A DNA stretch of 64,000 nt from Blasia pusilla (GCA_050084515.1 CM114274.1:13268001-13332000), one strand, 5' to 3'; shown: positions 25,105 to 35,197, counted from the stretch's first letter. Notes: generated from the letters alone by a model not told the origin. A program made the numbers and translations.

Positions 25105-26093
25105 ATGATGACATCCTTGGATACCACACCCATTATGTGGTGTACCTCGGAGAGGGGTATTCGAGTGTTAGATCTCTTTGGAGGGATTAGCACCGGGTTA
25201 GCTGTTGTTTTGCAGGCAGGAGTGCAAGTACATGAGTACTTGTATGTGGAGAGTGATGATGTTGCGAGGCGCGTCTCACTACAACATGTGGCACAGTTAC
25301 GTCTAAGTTTTCCCCACTTATTGTCTGCGTCCGCGGTACAGGGGTACAAGAGTTCTCTACCGAGGGATATTTCATTGCTGGGGGCGGAGGACTTAGAGCG
25401 GGTAGGGACCATTGATTTGGTCATTGTCCTTTGGCCATGTCAGGGCCAATCGAGTGCTGGACGAGACAGCGGGTTGGTTGACACTCAATCTTGGTTGTTT
25501 TGGGAGATGTTGGGGATCTTACGGCAATTGCAAGAGCACCAGTCTCGTTCTCCAACCTACATTCTATAGAATGTGCTGATCTTAGGAGACTTCAGATCAC
25601 GGGTGGTGACGAATGCTCATCAGGTGCGTGCCTGGATCGGCCCAGCAGTGTTCATGGATGCGGTGAGAGTAGGTTCTAGAGCCCATTGCCTGCGTCTATG
25701 GTGGACCAACTTGGTGCCCCATGCGGTGTTACGGAGGGTGTATGCGAGAGTGGAGCGCCCATCCCATTTGTTAGTGGATTCCATTCTGGATCCAAGTCGT
25801 CACTCACAGGCAGTGAGGCACGATGATCGACACCGTTGACTGTGGTCAATAGGGTAGGTAGGCCGCGGGTAGCCTTTCCCACGTTTGTGAGTTTTCCCGC
25901 TTCCTATGCATACAAGGAGGCCGGTCCTGGCTTGGTTTGGGATGACCAAGTTCAGAGGTTGGTGGAGCCCAACGCCGACGAGAGAGAGCGGGCGATGGGA
26001 TTTCCCACACGAGTGACGGCAGTACCGTCAGTATTAGAGGCATCACGACGCCATGTCTTGGGTCAGGCGATGGACTTGAACTGCTTGACATGA
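25105..26093 (+). pseudogene. Cytosine-5 DNA methyltransferase domain (DNMT3-like) inside copy A
   Basis: Would transfer a methyl group from AdoMet to C5 of cytosine in DNA. In order: motif I VLDLFGGISTGL (residues 21-32 from the ATG at 25105); an acidic YVESDD (motif II); motif IV WPCQGQSSAGR with the catalytic Cys at 25438-25440; WLFWEMLGIL; motif VI where the expected ENV is read as stop-N-V (TAG at 25567-25569, one change from GAG); motif VIII MDAVRVGSRAHCLRLWWTNL; then a frameshift near 25840 and motif IX/X MGFPTRVTAVP and SRRHVLGQAMDL. The A-H-x-x-R-x-W-x-N-L segment and the GI-TGL beginning are most like DNMT3. It lies between protease and RT, at the same place as in copy B. No target-reading domain is visible. 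Broken by the stop and frameshift. Confidence 0.85.
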
Positions 26094-26580
26094 ATCTTAA
26101 GCTTGGGAATGGTTGAGGTGCGTCGGACAAGATCGTGACAGATCACAACGGTTGCGTTGGTGAGCCCCATGCCTACCGAGACGGTAGAGGCAGTGGCTGG
26201 GGGCAAGACCCAAGGAGATCGACACACCAGGGGAGATCAAGAGAGACACCCTTGGACTTCTTGGGATGTTTTGCATGTACGCGAGGAGATTATAGCCACA
26301 ACATTGAGCGTGGTTTCGGGCACTGCATGTGGAGGAGATCAGAGTTTGCAGTTGGCTGTAGGAGAGCGGTCGAGTGTTGTTGTTCGAGACAGGGTTACAC
26401 CATAGCAACCACCGATACCCGCGCCGGAGAGTCCTACTATAGTCACGATGGAGACTTGGGAGCCAGATATAGGCCCTAAGTTGACAGGAGGAGAGCGGCG
26501 CAGAATACATCAGTTCCTCAGGAGTTATAGGAGCTGCTTTAGCATGGAGGATTTGGGTACGCTGAAGGGACCGCATTGAG
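26094..26580 (+). other. Linker between methyltransferase and RT of copy A
   Basis: Low-complexity linker with frameshifts that ends in the typical pre-RT segment: a DIGPKLTGGERRRIHQFL-like part and EDLGTLKGPH, as found just before RT in many gypsy pol proteins. Confidence 0.6.
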
Positions 26581-27426
26581 TTGTCAAGTAATACGCCGAT
26601 CTTCGGACGACCCTACAGGTACTGTGATATGGAGAGGGCTCTGATTCAGAGTATGAGCCAAGACTTGGTTGGAGCAGGACTAGTGGAGATCTCGCATGGA
26701 GAGTATGCATTTGCCACTGTCATGCCCGCCAAGAAGGATGTGCATGGCAACTGGACGGATAGGCGGATGTGTGGGGATTACTGACCTATCAATCGGCATA
26801 CAAAGTCCGATAGGTATGCCATGCCCACTCCTGAGGAGATCTTTGATGCGATTAGTCACGCAAAGGTCTTCAATTCATTGGATTTGCGAGCCGGATACCA
26901 TCAACTGCCTATCAGATTGGTGGACATGCAGAAGACGAAATTTTGGGGCATTGATCCTCATGGGAAGGATTGTTTGTACCAGTGGCGATTCTTACCATTT
27001 GGGTTAAAGAACGCCCCAGCTGAGTTTCAGAGGGTCACGGATAGGATCTTGGCTGGTTTGGATTTTTCTAGGTGTTATATTGATGACATCGTAGTCTTTA
27101 GCGCCACGGTTGAGGAGCATGAGTGACATCTAGAGGAGGTGTTTCGACGATTGCAGTTACATGGGTTGAAGCTACATCCAGGCAAGTGCAAGTTCTTCTA
27201 CGACCAGATTGAGTACTTCGGTCATATGATATACCCTGGGGGCCTTGGTGTTCAACAAACAAAGGTAGAGGCTATCTCACGCATTCCACGCCCTATGGAT
27301 GAGCCGTGTTCACGCATTCATGGGATCGGCAAACTTCTATCGGCGATACGTCAAGGGGTTCAGTTTGATTGCGAAGCCGCTAACCTTGCTGACCAAGGTG
27401 GATCACGAGTGGTAGTGGGGGGATGA
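26581..27426 (+). pseudogene. Reverse transcriptase of copy A
   Basis: RNA-dependent DNA polymerase of the element. Readable motifs: PYRYCDMERALIQ, ATVMPAKKD, RMCGDY, FNSLDLRAGYHQLPI, FLPFGLKNAPAEFQRV, then the catalytic YIDDIVV near 27080 (YxDD intact), and GLKLHPGKCKFF. Stops occur at 26782 and 27124. Frame changes lie before 26821 and after 27426. Gypsy-type by sequence and by lying before RNase H and integrase. Confidence 0.88.
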
Positions 27427-28252
27427 GCAGGAGCAAGCATTCCATTTGCTCAAGGACAGGTTGACGTCTGCGCCCATCTTGAGGAGACTGATGAGGGGGC
27501 GTCCTTTCCAATTGCACACAGATTGGAGCATGTTGGGGCTTAGAGCGGTGCTCACCCAGCATGATGATGAGGGTAGAGAGTTTGTGGTGGCTTACGCTAG
27601 CCGCTCGAACAATGCTGCAGAGGCAAAGTACAGCTCGTATGAGGGTAAGTGCTTGGTTGCACTGTGGGCTGTCGCGCATTTCAAGTGTTACTTATTCGGC
27701 AATCCCTTTACCATCATCACTAATCATCAACCACTGAAGTGGTTTATGGAGTCTGACAAGCTTACAGGGAAGCTTGCAAGATGGGCTCTGTTGTTGTACG
27801 AGTATGATTTTCAGGTAGTACATAGACCTGGGATGCTCAACCATGATGTAGATGGGTTGAGTCGTAACCCATGCCCGAGTCAGCAAGATGGGAGTGGAGC
27901 TCGATGGCATGGAGAGAGTGATGAGGAGTCAGTGCCAGGATGGCACGTGTCAGCCTATTTAGGCATGTTGGCTAGCGAGAGCCAGAGTGTGGAGACTTTG
28001 ATGGCGAGGTCTAGTGGAGAGTCCTTGGATCCCGAGGGCGGTGAGGAGACCACAGGTGGCCGAGATATTCATGATGATGGAATAGTCTTGGAGTACCTTC
28101 GTACTGGCAGCGTTGTGAGCACCGTGGTTGCTAGAGAGCGGGATCGGATCCTACAGCGGGCCAGACGGTTCTGTTGGGAGAGGACACATGTTTTGAGGGT
28201 TTGGGAGGATGGTAAAGTACGTGTAGTGCCGCATCCTTTGCAGAGAGCATGA
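27427..28252 (+). pseudogene. RNase H and connection domain of copy A
   Basis: Frame open for 268 codons (27446-28252). It starts with the thumb/tether part (LKDRLTSAPIL), then the RNase H motif FQLHTDWSMLGLRAVLTQ, AYASRSNNAAEAKYSSYEGKC, TNHQPLKWF and HRPGMLNHDVDGLSR. The last is the usual C-terminal D-x-LSR signature. It would remove the RNA template during cDNA synthesis. Confidence 0.88.
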
Positions 28253-29338
28253 CTATTGCAACAGGCCCACAAGGAGTTGGGTCACTCTGGGGTGAAGCGG
28301 ACGTACAACTTGCTTCAGATTTAGTATTGGTGGCGAGGCATGCAGACTGACGTTCAGCAGTTTGTTGCCAGGTGCATGGTGTGTGATCGGGTCCGAGCAT
28401 CGTTGAATGCTCCGACTCCACAGTTGCATCCATTACCGATCATGGGCTTAGGGTATAGATGGAGTTTGGATTTTTCATGACCTTTGCCTTTGACGGAGCG
28501 TCACAGTCGTTATGTGTTGGTGATGGTCAAACACTTCTCGAAGTGGATCGAATTGGTTGCATTGCCTGACAAAGTGAGTGAGGGAGTAGCTTATGCCTTC
28601 CTTGAGAGAGTGCTGAGCCATTATGGCGCACTTGCTGAGGTGTTGACAGACCAGGGTATCAAGTTTCGCGATGAGTTCCAGGCCTTGTGTGATCCGGCGC
28701 TGATCGACCACCGCACGACTTCGCGAGATCATCCTGAGGCGGATGGATTAGCGGAGAGAGTTTTGCAGATGGTGAAGAGGGGTTTACGCAAGTACGGCTT
28801 GGAGAGAGATCAACTAGGAGATTCGGACCTCCAGTTGCCATGGTTGGCGATGGGATACAGATTCAGCAGGCAGGCATCCTTAGCGTCTTTTTCACTGTAC
28901 TTGCTACTTTATGGCCGAGAGCTAGATTTACCTACGGCCATTCGTCGAGATGTTAGTGAGGTGCTAGACCTTGATGACCCAAATGTATGGATGCGAGCAT
29001 GTTCTCAGAGGGCCGAGTTGTTTCGGAGAGTGATGCCCATAGCGCTCGAGAACTTGGCGATTGCGCAGCATCGGGATACGTTGAGGTATGTGACTATTTG
29101 AGGTGGTGGTTATCAACCAACTATCCAAAGGTTTCATGAGGAAGATTATGTCTACTTGCAGCAGATGGCACCCATGACGTTGGATGTGACTACAGGGCGC
29201 ACTATCTTGAGAGTGCGTGACGTTTTGCCATCCGGTGTTCTCTTTTTGGAGGGACGCAATGGTATGGTATGGAAGGACCATGTGCGTAATTGTGTGCCAT
29301 GTCACCTTCCGCTTAGCAGTATTTTCTGTAGGCTTACG
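28253..29338 (+). pseudogene. Integrase of copy A
   Basis: N-terminal zinc-binding HHCC: HKELGHSGVKRTYNLL (28268 on) and CMVCDRV. Catalytic core: WSLDFS (first Asp), VLTDQGIKF (second Asp) and DHPEADGLAERVL (Glu), intact in order. The frame crosses single stops at 28250, 28322, 28478 and 29099 but stays in register. The C-terminal part (VYLQQMAPMTLDVTTGR) resembles the SH3-like tail of gypsy integrases. Inserts cDNA into the host genome. No chromodomain is present; a PHD finger follows instead. Confidence 0.85.
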
Positions 29339-29480
29339 TTTTATGTTGTGTGGTTCTGCCCGTGGTACGGCCACGATGCTAGTCTATGATGGATGTTCGA
29401 GAGGTTGGCATATGGCATGTCTGACGCCACCTCTCACTAGGGTTCCTCGGGGACAATGGATGTGTCCTAGATGTACATAG
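29335..29480 (+). pseudogene. PHD finger at the C-terminus of the copy A integrase
   Basis: PHD fingers read histone H3 tails. In the third forward frame the sequence runs MLCGSARGTATMLVYDGC, then SRGWHMACLTPPLTRVP and GQWMCPRC before a TAG at 29478. This is the C4HC3 PHD layout. In this copy the first Cys is Phe and the third is Tyr; copy C has Cys at both places but Ser at the second. The domain is shifted by one frame from the integrase here, but is in frame in copy C, so the shift is damage. Confidence 0.8.
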
Positions 29481-29654
29481 AGGAGATACTAGGTAGGTTT
29501 TGATTATGACTTTTTCTGTGGCATGGATGACAGGAAGGCAACTAACGATGGGGCCACATGAGCACGCGACCTTTCTTGCTCTTAGTGTCCGAGAGATGTA
29601 TGTCATGATAGGTAGGGATAGATGGCTATCTGGACTTAGAGGGACTTAACTACC

Positions 29655-29666
29655 AGCTAGGGGGGC
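29655..29666 (+). promoter_or_regulatory. Putative polypurine tract of copy A
   Basis: AGCTAGGGGGGCGA directly precedes the TTGGAGATATTTTAG module; the same junction occurs in copy C. It would prime plus-strand DNA synthesis. Confidence 0.55.
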
Positions 29667-30382
29667 GATTGGAGATATTTTAGTACTTTTTGTCTCGTTG
29701 TTTGGATGCCATGAGTTAGCATGGGATCGTACATGTTTGTGTGTGTGTTTGGTGACAACGATGTGTATGCGCACGATAGTTGTCACGTCTTTTAGGATAG
29801 ATCGGTGAAATCTAGTAGAACTCCTTCGTGAGTAGTGGAGGACAGACTCATTAGGTTGAGGATGACCTGCTGAGGCCCCAGGAAACCTGAGAGAGCAGGT
29901 TTCCCTTTCGTTTCGGCTCATTTGGAGCCATATTCAGGAACTTCCTATTTTAAATAAGTACCATTTTGAGTATATGATCAAATTTATAATTTTGGTAACT
30001 GGCCCTTCGCCTCCTACGTCAAGTCAAGAGCCAAGGAGGTGACTTGGGAGGGATATACCTCAAGGAGAGAGAGCTTGAGAGCTCATTCTCTCTTTGTTGA
30101 ACCTTTTGGCATGAGGCGGCGGAGCTATGGTCTTGCTTGTCTTGTGTGTGTAACCCAAGCCTTTCATTAGGAGAGTGGGTTTGGTTTGACATTAAGAGAG
30201 ACATGTGAGAGTGCACACATGTGAGAACTATGGTGTTGTGAGAGAGATTGGATCTTATTTTAATTGGAGATATTTTAGTACTTCTTGTCTCATTGTTTGG
30301 ATGCCATGAGTTAGCATGGGATCGTGCGTGTTTGTGTGTGTTTGGTGATGTATGTTGTGTAGCGATATGTATGCGCACGACA
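29667..30382 (+). repeat. 3' terminal repeat of copy A, module order X-Y-X
   Basis: Module X (TTGGAGATATTTTAG to GCGCACGATA, 29666-29779), then Y beginning TGTCACGTCTTTTAGG (29781-30263), then X again (30264-30382, ending GCGCACGACA). The Y-X part matches 20034-20674. GGAAACCTG/CAGGTTTCC (29881-29904) and GGCTC/GAGCC hairpins lie within Y. Confidence 0.75.
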
Positions 30383-31799
30383 GGGTAGTTCCACATTGGA
30401 AACCCCTCGATACCTCATTCCACTCTATGTAGATCCACTAACACTCCTTAAACTCAAGGTTGCATGGAAATGGACAAGTCTGGACATATCCATGGACATG
30501 CCATACGGGTACCTACTACACATATTTGAGCCCATCCCTCAAGCCCCCCACGCCTGTAGTAGCCATCCAGACTGGCCGAGCCCGGAGTGGTTTTATGGCC
30601 CATGCGCAACCTACACGAGTACACAGCAGGACCACAACCACACTCACAAGGCAAGCTCAACCACGGGCATGAGCCCACCTAATGGAAGCCTAGCTTGCCC
30701 TACAAGCCTGGCTATGAGCTCTACGCTGGCCACAAAATTGCCACCAGCTTGGCCATCCTGGGTCCCCGCTACTCGCTCTAGACTCAAGGGTGGGCTCATA
30801 TGCAGACCATAGGTACTGTGGCCCGCACGGACATATCTATTCTAGGGAGAAACATAGGTCTGCGGACAAAGTCTGTGCAACCTTGCTTGATCTACCCCTT
30901 TCTTTTGAATCTTGGAAGAACGTCTTGATGACAACCTTGCATCAGGCGCTCAAGCGCTAAGACTTACCAAGAGTCTCCTACACTCCTCACTAGCTCATCT
31001 ATACTAATGCTAATTGTGTGACCACACACTGGACCTCACGCACATTCAAGACTCAAGCTCACCTTGAGCCTCTCAAACTAGCTCATTTAAGCTATTGACA
31101 CTCTCTCAGGTCATACATGAGACCCCTACTTGGGCAACGGCCCTATATCCACAAATACGATACACAACCAAGGAGCCTATACTTGTCATTATCGCTACAC
31201 ACATCTAGACTAAGCTCTTCATGATATCCAACATCCTTAATGACACGAGACAAGTGTGGGAAAAGGGATTGGAATGGGTAACTTGAACATTGTGAGGTGC
31301 GGTAAGAGGAGAGGAAGAGAGGAAGAGAGGAGAGAGGAGAGAGGAAACTACCTTCAACCGAAAGAGATACTTTTTTTGAAGAGAGTTTCCTATGATTTGA
31401 AGAGAGTTTCCGTTGGGTTGAAGAGAGGAAACTTTTTGTGTGATTTTTTTTGCACTTTTTTTGCTCAGTTCTTAAGCACTCCCACAGTTTTTTTTCCTCT
31501 TCCACATTTTGGCAACCCCTCTGAGTCCGAGTCTGTGGGAGTTCTTAAGCATTCCCACAGTTTTTTTTTCCTCTTCCACATTTTGGCAACCCCTTTGAGT
31601 CCTCTGAGTCCGACGAGTTGCAAATTGCACAAAATTTAGAAAATTGAAAAATCAGTGGAATCATAAGTGTGGAACCAATCACTTTTTCCATCCAAGGTCT
31701 GGAAAATATCTATCATTTTCGTTGGGCTGAATAGAGTTCAAGCTCAAAGTGAAGGTTCTAGAAAAATGAAAGTACACTCTAAAACCTCATTTTGCATCC
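30383..31799. other. Spacer without a supported gene
   Basis: The part at about 30425-30480 (TAGATCCA, then TCAAGGTTGCATG) resembles 9290-9330 and may be LTR debris of a copy B-like element. The stretch 31256-31380 is GA-rich. Open frames (30396-30812 plus) show no known domain. A 73-bp tandem duplication is listed separately. Confidence 0.45.
31468..31613. repeat. Tandem duplication, 73-bp unit
   Basis: GTTCTTAAGCACTCCCACAG (31468) recurs at 31541 with one change, and the following T-run plus TTCCACATTTTGGCAACCCC part repeats too. Confidence 0.9.
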
Positions 31800-32159
31800 T
31801 CAAAGTGGTTTGTTTAAAATACTTCGCACTTCTTTGAGGGACAGAATTGGTTGGTGGATTTCTACTCCTACCTCCGACTCTCTTAAAACTACAAGCAACA
31901 CATAGTACATGTGCTTACAAGGAAAATACCTTCTCCCACTTGTCTCTCTTTGGACAAAGTCATCACATGAACATGTGGGAAAGCAACAGATGTGCACCAC
32001 ATACACCCCTGTGACACTTGAATTTACAATGTTGTTCCTGACCCAATACATCCTTCCTATTCCATTGCCACTGTGGACATCTTTTGTGGCGATGATCTCC
32101 ATTTTTTCCTCTCGAGCTGATGCAATTCGCTTTGCTCTCTCCACCGTGAACCTCTTCAA
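31800..32159 (-). pseudogene. SWIM zinc-finger fragment
   Basis: Minus frame of 120 codons with VVHICCFPTCSCDDFVQR, then FPCKHMYYVLLVVL: the C-x-C...C-x-H layout of a SWIM zinc finger. Such fingers occur in Mutator-type transposases, FAR1-like proteins and other plant proteins. Downstream it reads to a stop at 31800. Upstream its sense sequence ends where the LINE begins (32160), so the gene is cut. Which family it came from cannot be told. Confidence 0.7.
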
Positions 32160-33770
32160 GAAGGGTGAGCGAGAAGACCCTAGAAACTATAGGGGTATTA
32201 CATTGCTGAGTATAGTCGGGAAGCTCCTCTGCCGTATACTCAATAATAGGATCTCTGTGTACCTGGAGGAGAATTCTATCATCAAGGAAGGCCAGGCTGG
32301 CTTGTGGCAAGCCCGAGGATGCGTGGACCACATCTTCACCTTCAGTCAGATCATCCAGGGTAGGAAAAAAGAGGGGAAACCCACCTATTGCTTCTTCTTG
32401 GACCTCAAGAAGGCATACGACACTGTATGGCATGAAAGGCTTTCTTATAGCTTGTGGAAGCCGGGGTTGAGAGGGAAAATGTGGAGGGTGGTGGAGAAGA
32501 TGTATCAAAACACAAGGAGTAGAGTTCTGGTGAATGGCCAAAAGAGTGGGACATTCGACATCAAGCAAGGAGTGTCTCAAGGATGCCCGCTCTCCCCCAC
32601 CCTCTTCAACATTTTCGTGAATTCCCTATTGGAAGAAATGGAGGATAGTGGACTAGGCATACGGGTGGGCAATAGCTCTATTGTTGCCCTCATGTTTGTT
32701 GATGACTTTGGTGGCCTCGAGGAAACAGGAGAGAAACTCCAAGAGATGATCTTCCTGACCAAAATCTGGTGTGACATGTGGGGCATGGAGGCAAATGTAA
32801 CGAAGTGCGGTGTGATGATTTTCAATGGCAAGGAGGAGGACCAAGACCAACAGTGGTACTGGGGTGACCAAGAGATCCCCCGTGTGGCTACATACACTTA
32901 TCTGGGCATAGAATTCTCGGAAGATTGCATGTGGGATGCACACATTTAGAAGACTATTGAGAAAGGCCACAAGAAGGTGAACGGTCTATCCAGATTCCTA
33001 CACTGTCGGGATATCACATCAGAAGTAAAGCGCTGTGTCATTTTGCATACCATTTGTCCCTTGCTGGAATACGGGGCAGTAGTGTGGGATGCCAATACCA
33101 AAAAAAAGGATAGGCTTGAAGCTGTGCAGCTGAAGGCGTTTCGGGGTATGATGTCAACCTCATCACGAACAGCCCGAGTTGGTGTGAGATCAGAACTAGG
33201 TGTGGAACCAAGTTGAAATGGCGGAGGCAGCTGGAGACAATGGACTCCCATCGCTATCCTAAAGAGGTGATGGGGAAAACGTGGACCCAAAAAAGACCAG
33301 TAAAGCAGGCCAAATCTTGGACGAAAAAGGTTCAAGAGATTGTGCAAGCTTCCAAGCTCCTAGCATGGCCTGAACTGTGGGAGCAAGATGAGAAAGCATT
33401 TTTGGATACCATAACCAAAGCAGTGGGCAAACGCTCACAGCAGAACAGACGGAGGAAGCCATGAAAATGTCGACTCTCTCTTTTGACGGTATATCCCGAG
33501 AGAGGGCGAATCAAGAACTATTTGCGGGGAACCTCTTGCTTGGGAACCCGGCTCAAGTTCAAGTTCAGGACGGGGGAAATCCCCTTGAACCATAAGAAAA
33601 GCAGGATGGAAACACAACTAAACTCTTGCGCCTTGTGTGAAGATGGGGACGAAACCTCTAGTCATTACTTGGTCTCCTGCGCAAAATTCACAACACATAG
33701 AGCAAGAGCATATGCTGATATTGCTAAGCTGGTAGTACCAGAATTTTTCAACACATTGATGAGGGCTTGA
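32160..33770 (+). pseudogene. LINE ORF2: reverse transcriptase and C-terminal zinc domain
   Basis: RT motifs in order: NYRGITLLSIVGKLLCRIL, EGQAGLWQARGCVDHIF, FFLDLKKAYDTVW, KQGVSQGCPLSPTLFNIF, then ALMFVDDFGGL, where FVDD is the catalytic box, and TYLGIEFSED. The first open frame ends at 32949; the ORF continues past this stop, then with frame changes (33213-33464, 33483-33770). The end has CALCEDGDETSSHYLVSC, the zinc-binding RVT tail of LINEs. The residues before 32160 in the same open frame are antisense SWIM sequence and not LINE. Confidence 0.88.
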
Positions 33771-34047
33771 TTCATTGCCCAAAGTCTGCCTTTGGTAAGT
33801 AATGTCTATTGGGGATCCCAATCAGGTAAAGTAGATGGTGTGGTGAAGAGTTTCTTGGTTGACACTTGGAAGCTCCGCACAAACACGTTGTTTCGTCAAC
33901 ACTCACACTATATGAGAGTGTCTCCCTCCTCTCATATGGTGCCTTCTTTACTTGCTTCTCTCTCTACAACCATCCCATTCTCAAGCACCATCCAACCAGG
34001 GCGCGGGGTCTATGGTCGCAAGGCTACGACAAGCACTACTTAATGAG

Positions 34048-34050
<3 letters not shown>
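32160..34050 (+). mobile_element. 5'-truncated LINE (non-LTR retrotransposon)
   Basis: The body starts inside RT and ends with a zinc-knuckle-like C-terminus, then simple-sequence DNA at 34051. No ORF1 or endonuclease part is present; 5' truncation is usual for LINEs. It abuts the SWIM fragment on the left and copy C's terminal repeat on the right. Confidence 0.85.

Positions 34051-34126
<76 letters not shown>
34051..34126. repeat. (TC)38 microsatellite
   Basis: 76 uninterrupted bases of TC between the LINE end and copy C's terminal repeat. It probably expanded from the GAGAGAGAC run present at this point in the repeat. Confidence 0.95.
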
Positions 34127-34129
<3 letters not shown>

Positions 34130-35197
34130 AAACCAAACCCACTCTCCTAATGAGAGGTTTGGGTTACACACACAAGGCAAGGAGGATCATATATAGCTCC
34201 GCCGCCTCATGCCAAGAGGTTCAACAAAAACAGAATAAGCTCTCAAGCTCACTCTCTTGGAGGTATACCCCCTTCCCTCTCCAGAGCCTTCTCCACGGTG
34301 ACCTATGCTGGTAGGTCACCTCCTTGGCTCTTGACCTACAGTAGCGGATCAAGGGCCTATTCCCAAAGTGGAAATTCAACTATACAAAAAATTGTAACTT
34401 TCCCAAAATAGTAAGTTCTTCAATATGGCTCCAAATGAGTTGAAACGAAGGGAAAACCTGCTCTCTGAGATTACCCGAGGCCTCAATAAGAGAGGTCAAG
34501 GATGAGACCATGATAGCCCAGTGCCTTTAGAGATAATGGATGACAACCTCATCATGAGATTACCCGAGGCCTTAACACGTCATCCTTGAGGTCAAGGTTG
34601 AGGCTGTCATCTAGTATCTCCGAAGGCACTCTACTATATCTCGTCAATCTATCCTAATAGACATGATAGTTATCGTGTGCATACACATCGCGACACAATA
34701 TACATCGTTGTCATCGAATATATACACTAATATACAGGATCCCATGCTTACTCATGGAATACACATAAAGAGACGAGAAGTACCAAAATACCTCCAATCG
34801 CCCTCCTAGCTGGTGGTTAGGTCCCTCTAACTCTAGATAGCCATCTATCCCTACCTACCATGACATACATCTCTTGGACGCTAAGAGAAAAAAGATTGAG
34901 TGCTTATGTGGCCCCATCGTTAGTCGCCTTCTTGTCATTCATGTCACAAACATAAGTTGGAATCTATAACTACATACTCTATGTATATCTGGGCACATCC
35001 ATCATCCCCAAGGACCCTAGGAGGGATGGCGCTAGACATGACAAATGAAATCCTCTCAAACATCCATCACAGACTAACATAGTGGTTGTACCACAGGCAG
35101 AACCAGATAACATACATCGCAAGTATGCAGGAACTATTGCTAAGCTCGGATCAACTGTATCTTCAATGTTAGGAAGGTGACATGGAGCACAGTTATG
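34127..35197 (-). mobile_element. Copy C, 3' part: terminal repeat, PPT and PHD finger of the methyltransferase-gypsy family
   Basis: Reverse complement of the copy A 3' end. The terminal repeat lies at 34127-34800, including GGCTCCAAATGAG and X-module sequences at about 34690-34800. The PPT is at about 34800-34812. The integrase tail and PHD finger span 34975-35197. It ends at the copia insertion, where the TTATG target duplication lies (35193-35197). Confidence 0.8.
34975..35197 (-). pseudogene. PHD finger in frame with the integrase tail, copy C
   Basis: On the minus strand, in one frame: NCAPCHLPNIEDTVDPSLA (matching the NCVPCHLP integrase tail of copy A), then RCMLSGSACGTTTMLVCDGC, LRGFHLSCLAPS. 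So the PHD finger is translated as a C-terminal extension of the integrase. The second Cys ligand is Ser (TCT), and a one-base loss and Cys-to-Tyr change hit the final CPRC pair. It serves as an independent witness for the domain seen in copy A. Confidence 0.75.

Larger units (their letters stand above)
13968..30382 (+). mobile_element. Copy A: Ty3/gypsy-type LTR retrotransposon with DNA methyltransferase and PHD finger
   Basis: Order of recognisable domains on the plus strand: terminal repeats, long leader, gag with two CCHC knuckles, retropepsin, cytosine-5 methyltransferase, RT with YIDD, RNase H, integrase with HHCC and DDE, PHD finger, purine-rich tract, terminal repeats. RT-RNase H-integrase order is that of gypsy (Metaviridae). 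GGGT flanks both outer ends (13964-13967 and 30383-30386), a possible target duplication. Chromovirus B1 is inserted in the 5' repeat. Stops and at least five frame changes make the copy defective. Without B1 the element is about 10.9 kb. Confidence 0.82.

Noticed and set aside
25105-26093. The methyltransferase as a host gene fragment or bacterial contamination
   Set aside because: It lies in the pol region between protease and RT, motif order is kept, and copy B has the same join on its protease side.
31909-32160. N-terminal 84 residues of the 346-codon LINE frame
   Set aside because: This part is antisense to the SWIM finger; LINE homology begins at about 32160.
33952-34314. Plus-strand open frame of 120 codons
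   Set aside because: Made of the TC microsatellite and antisense terminal repeat.
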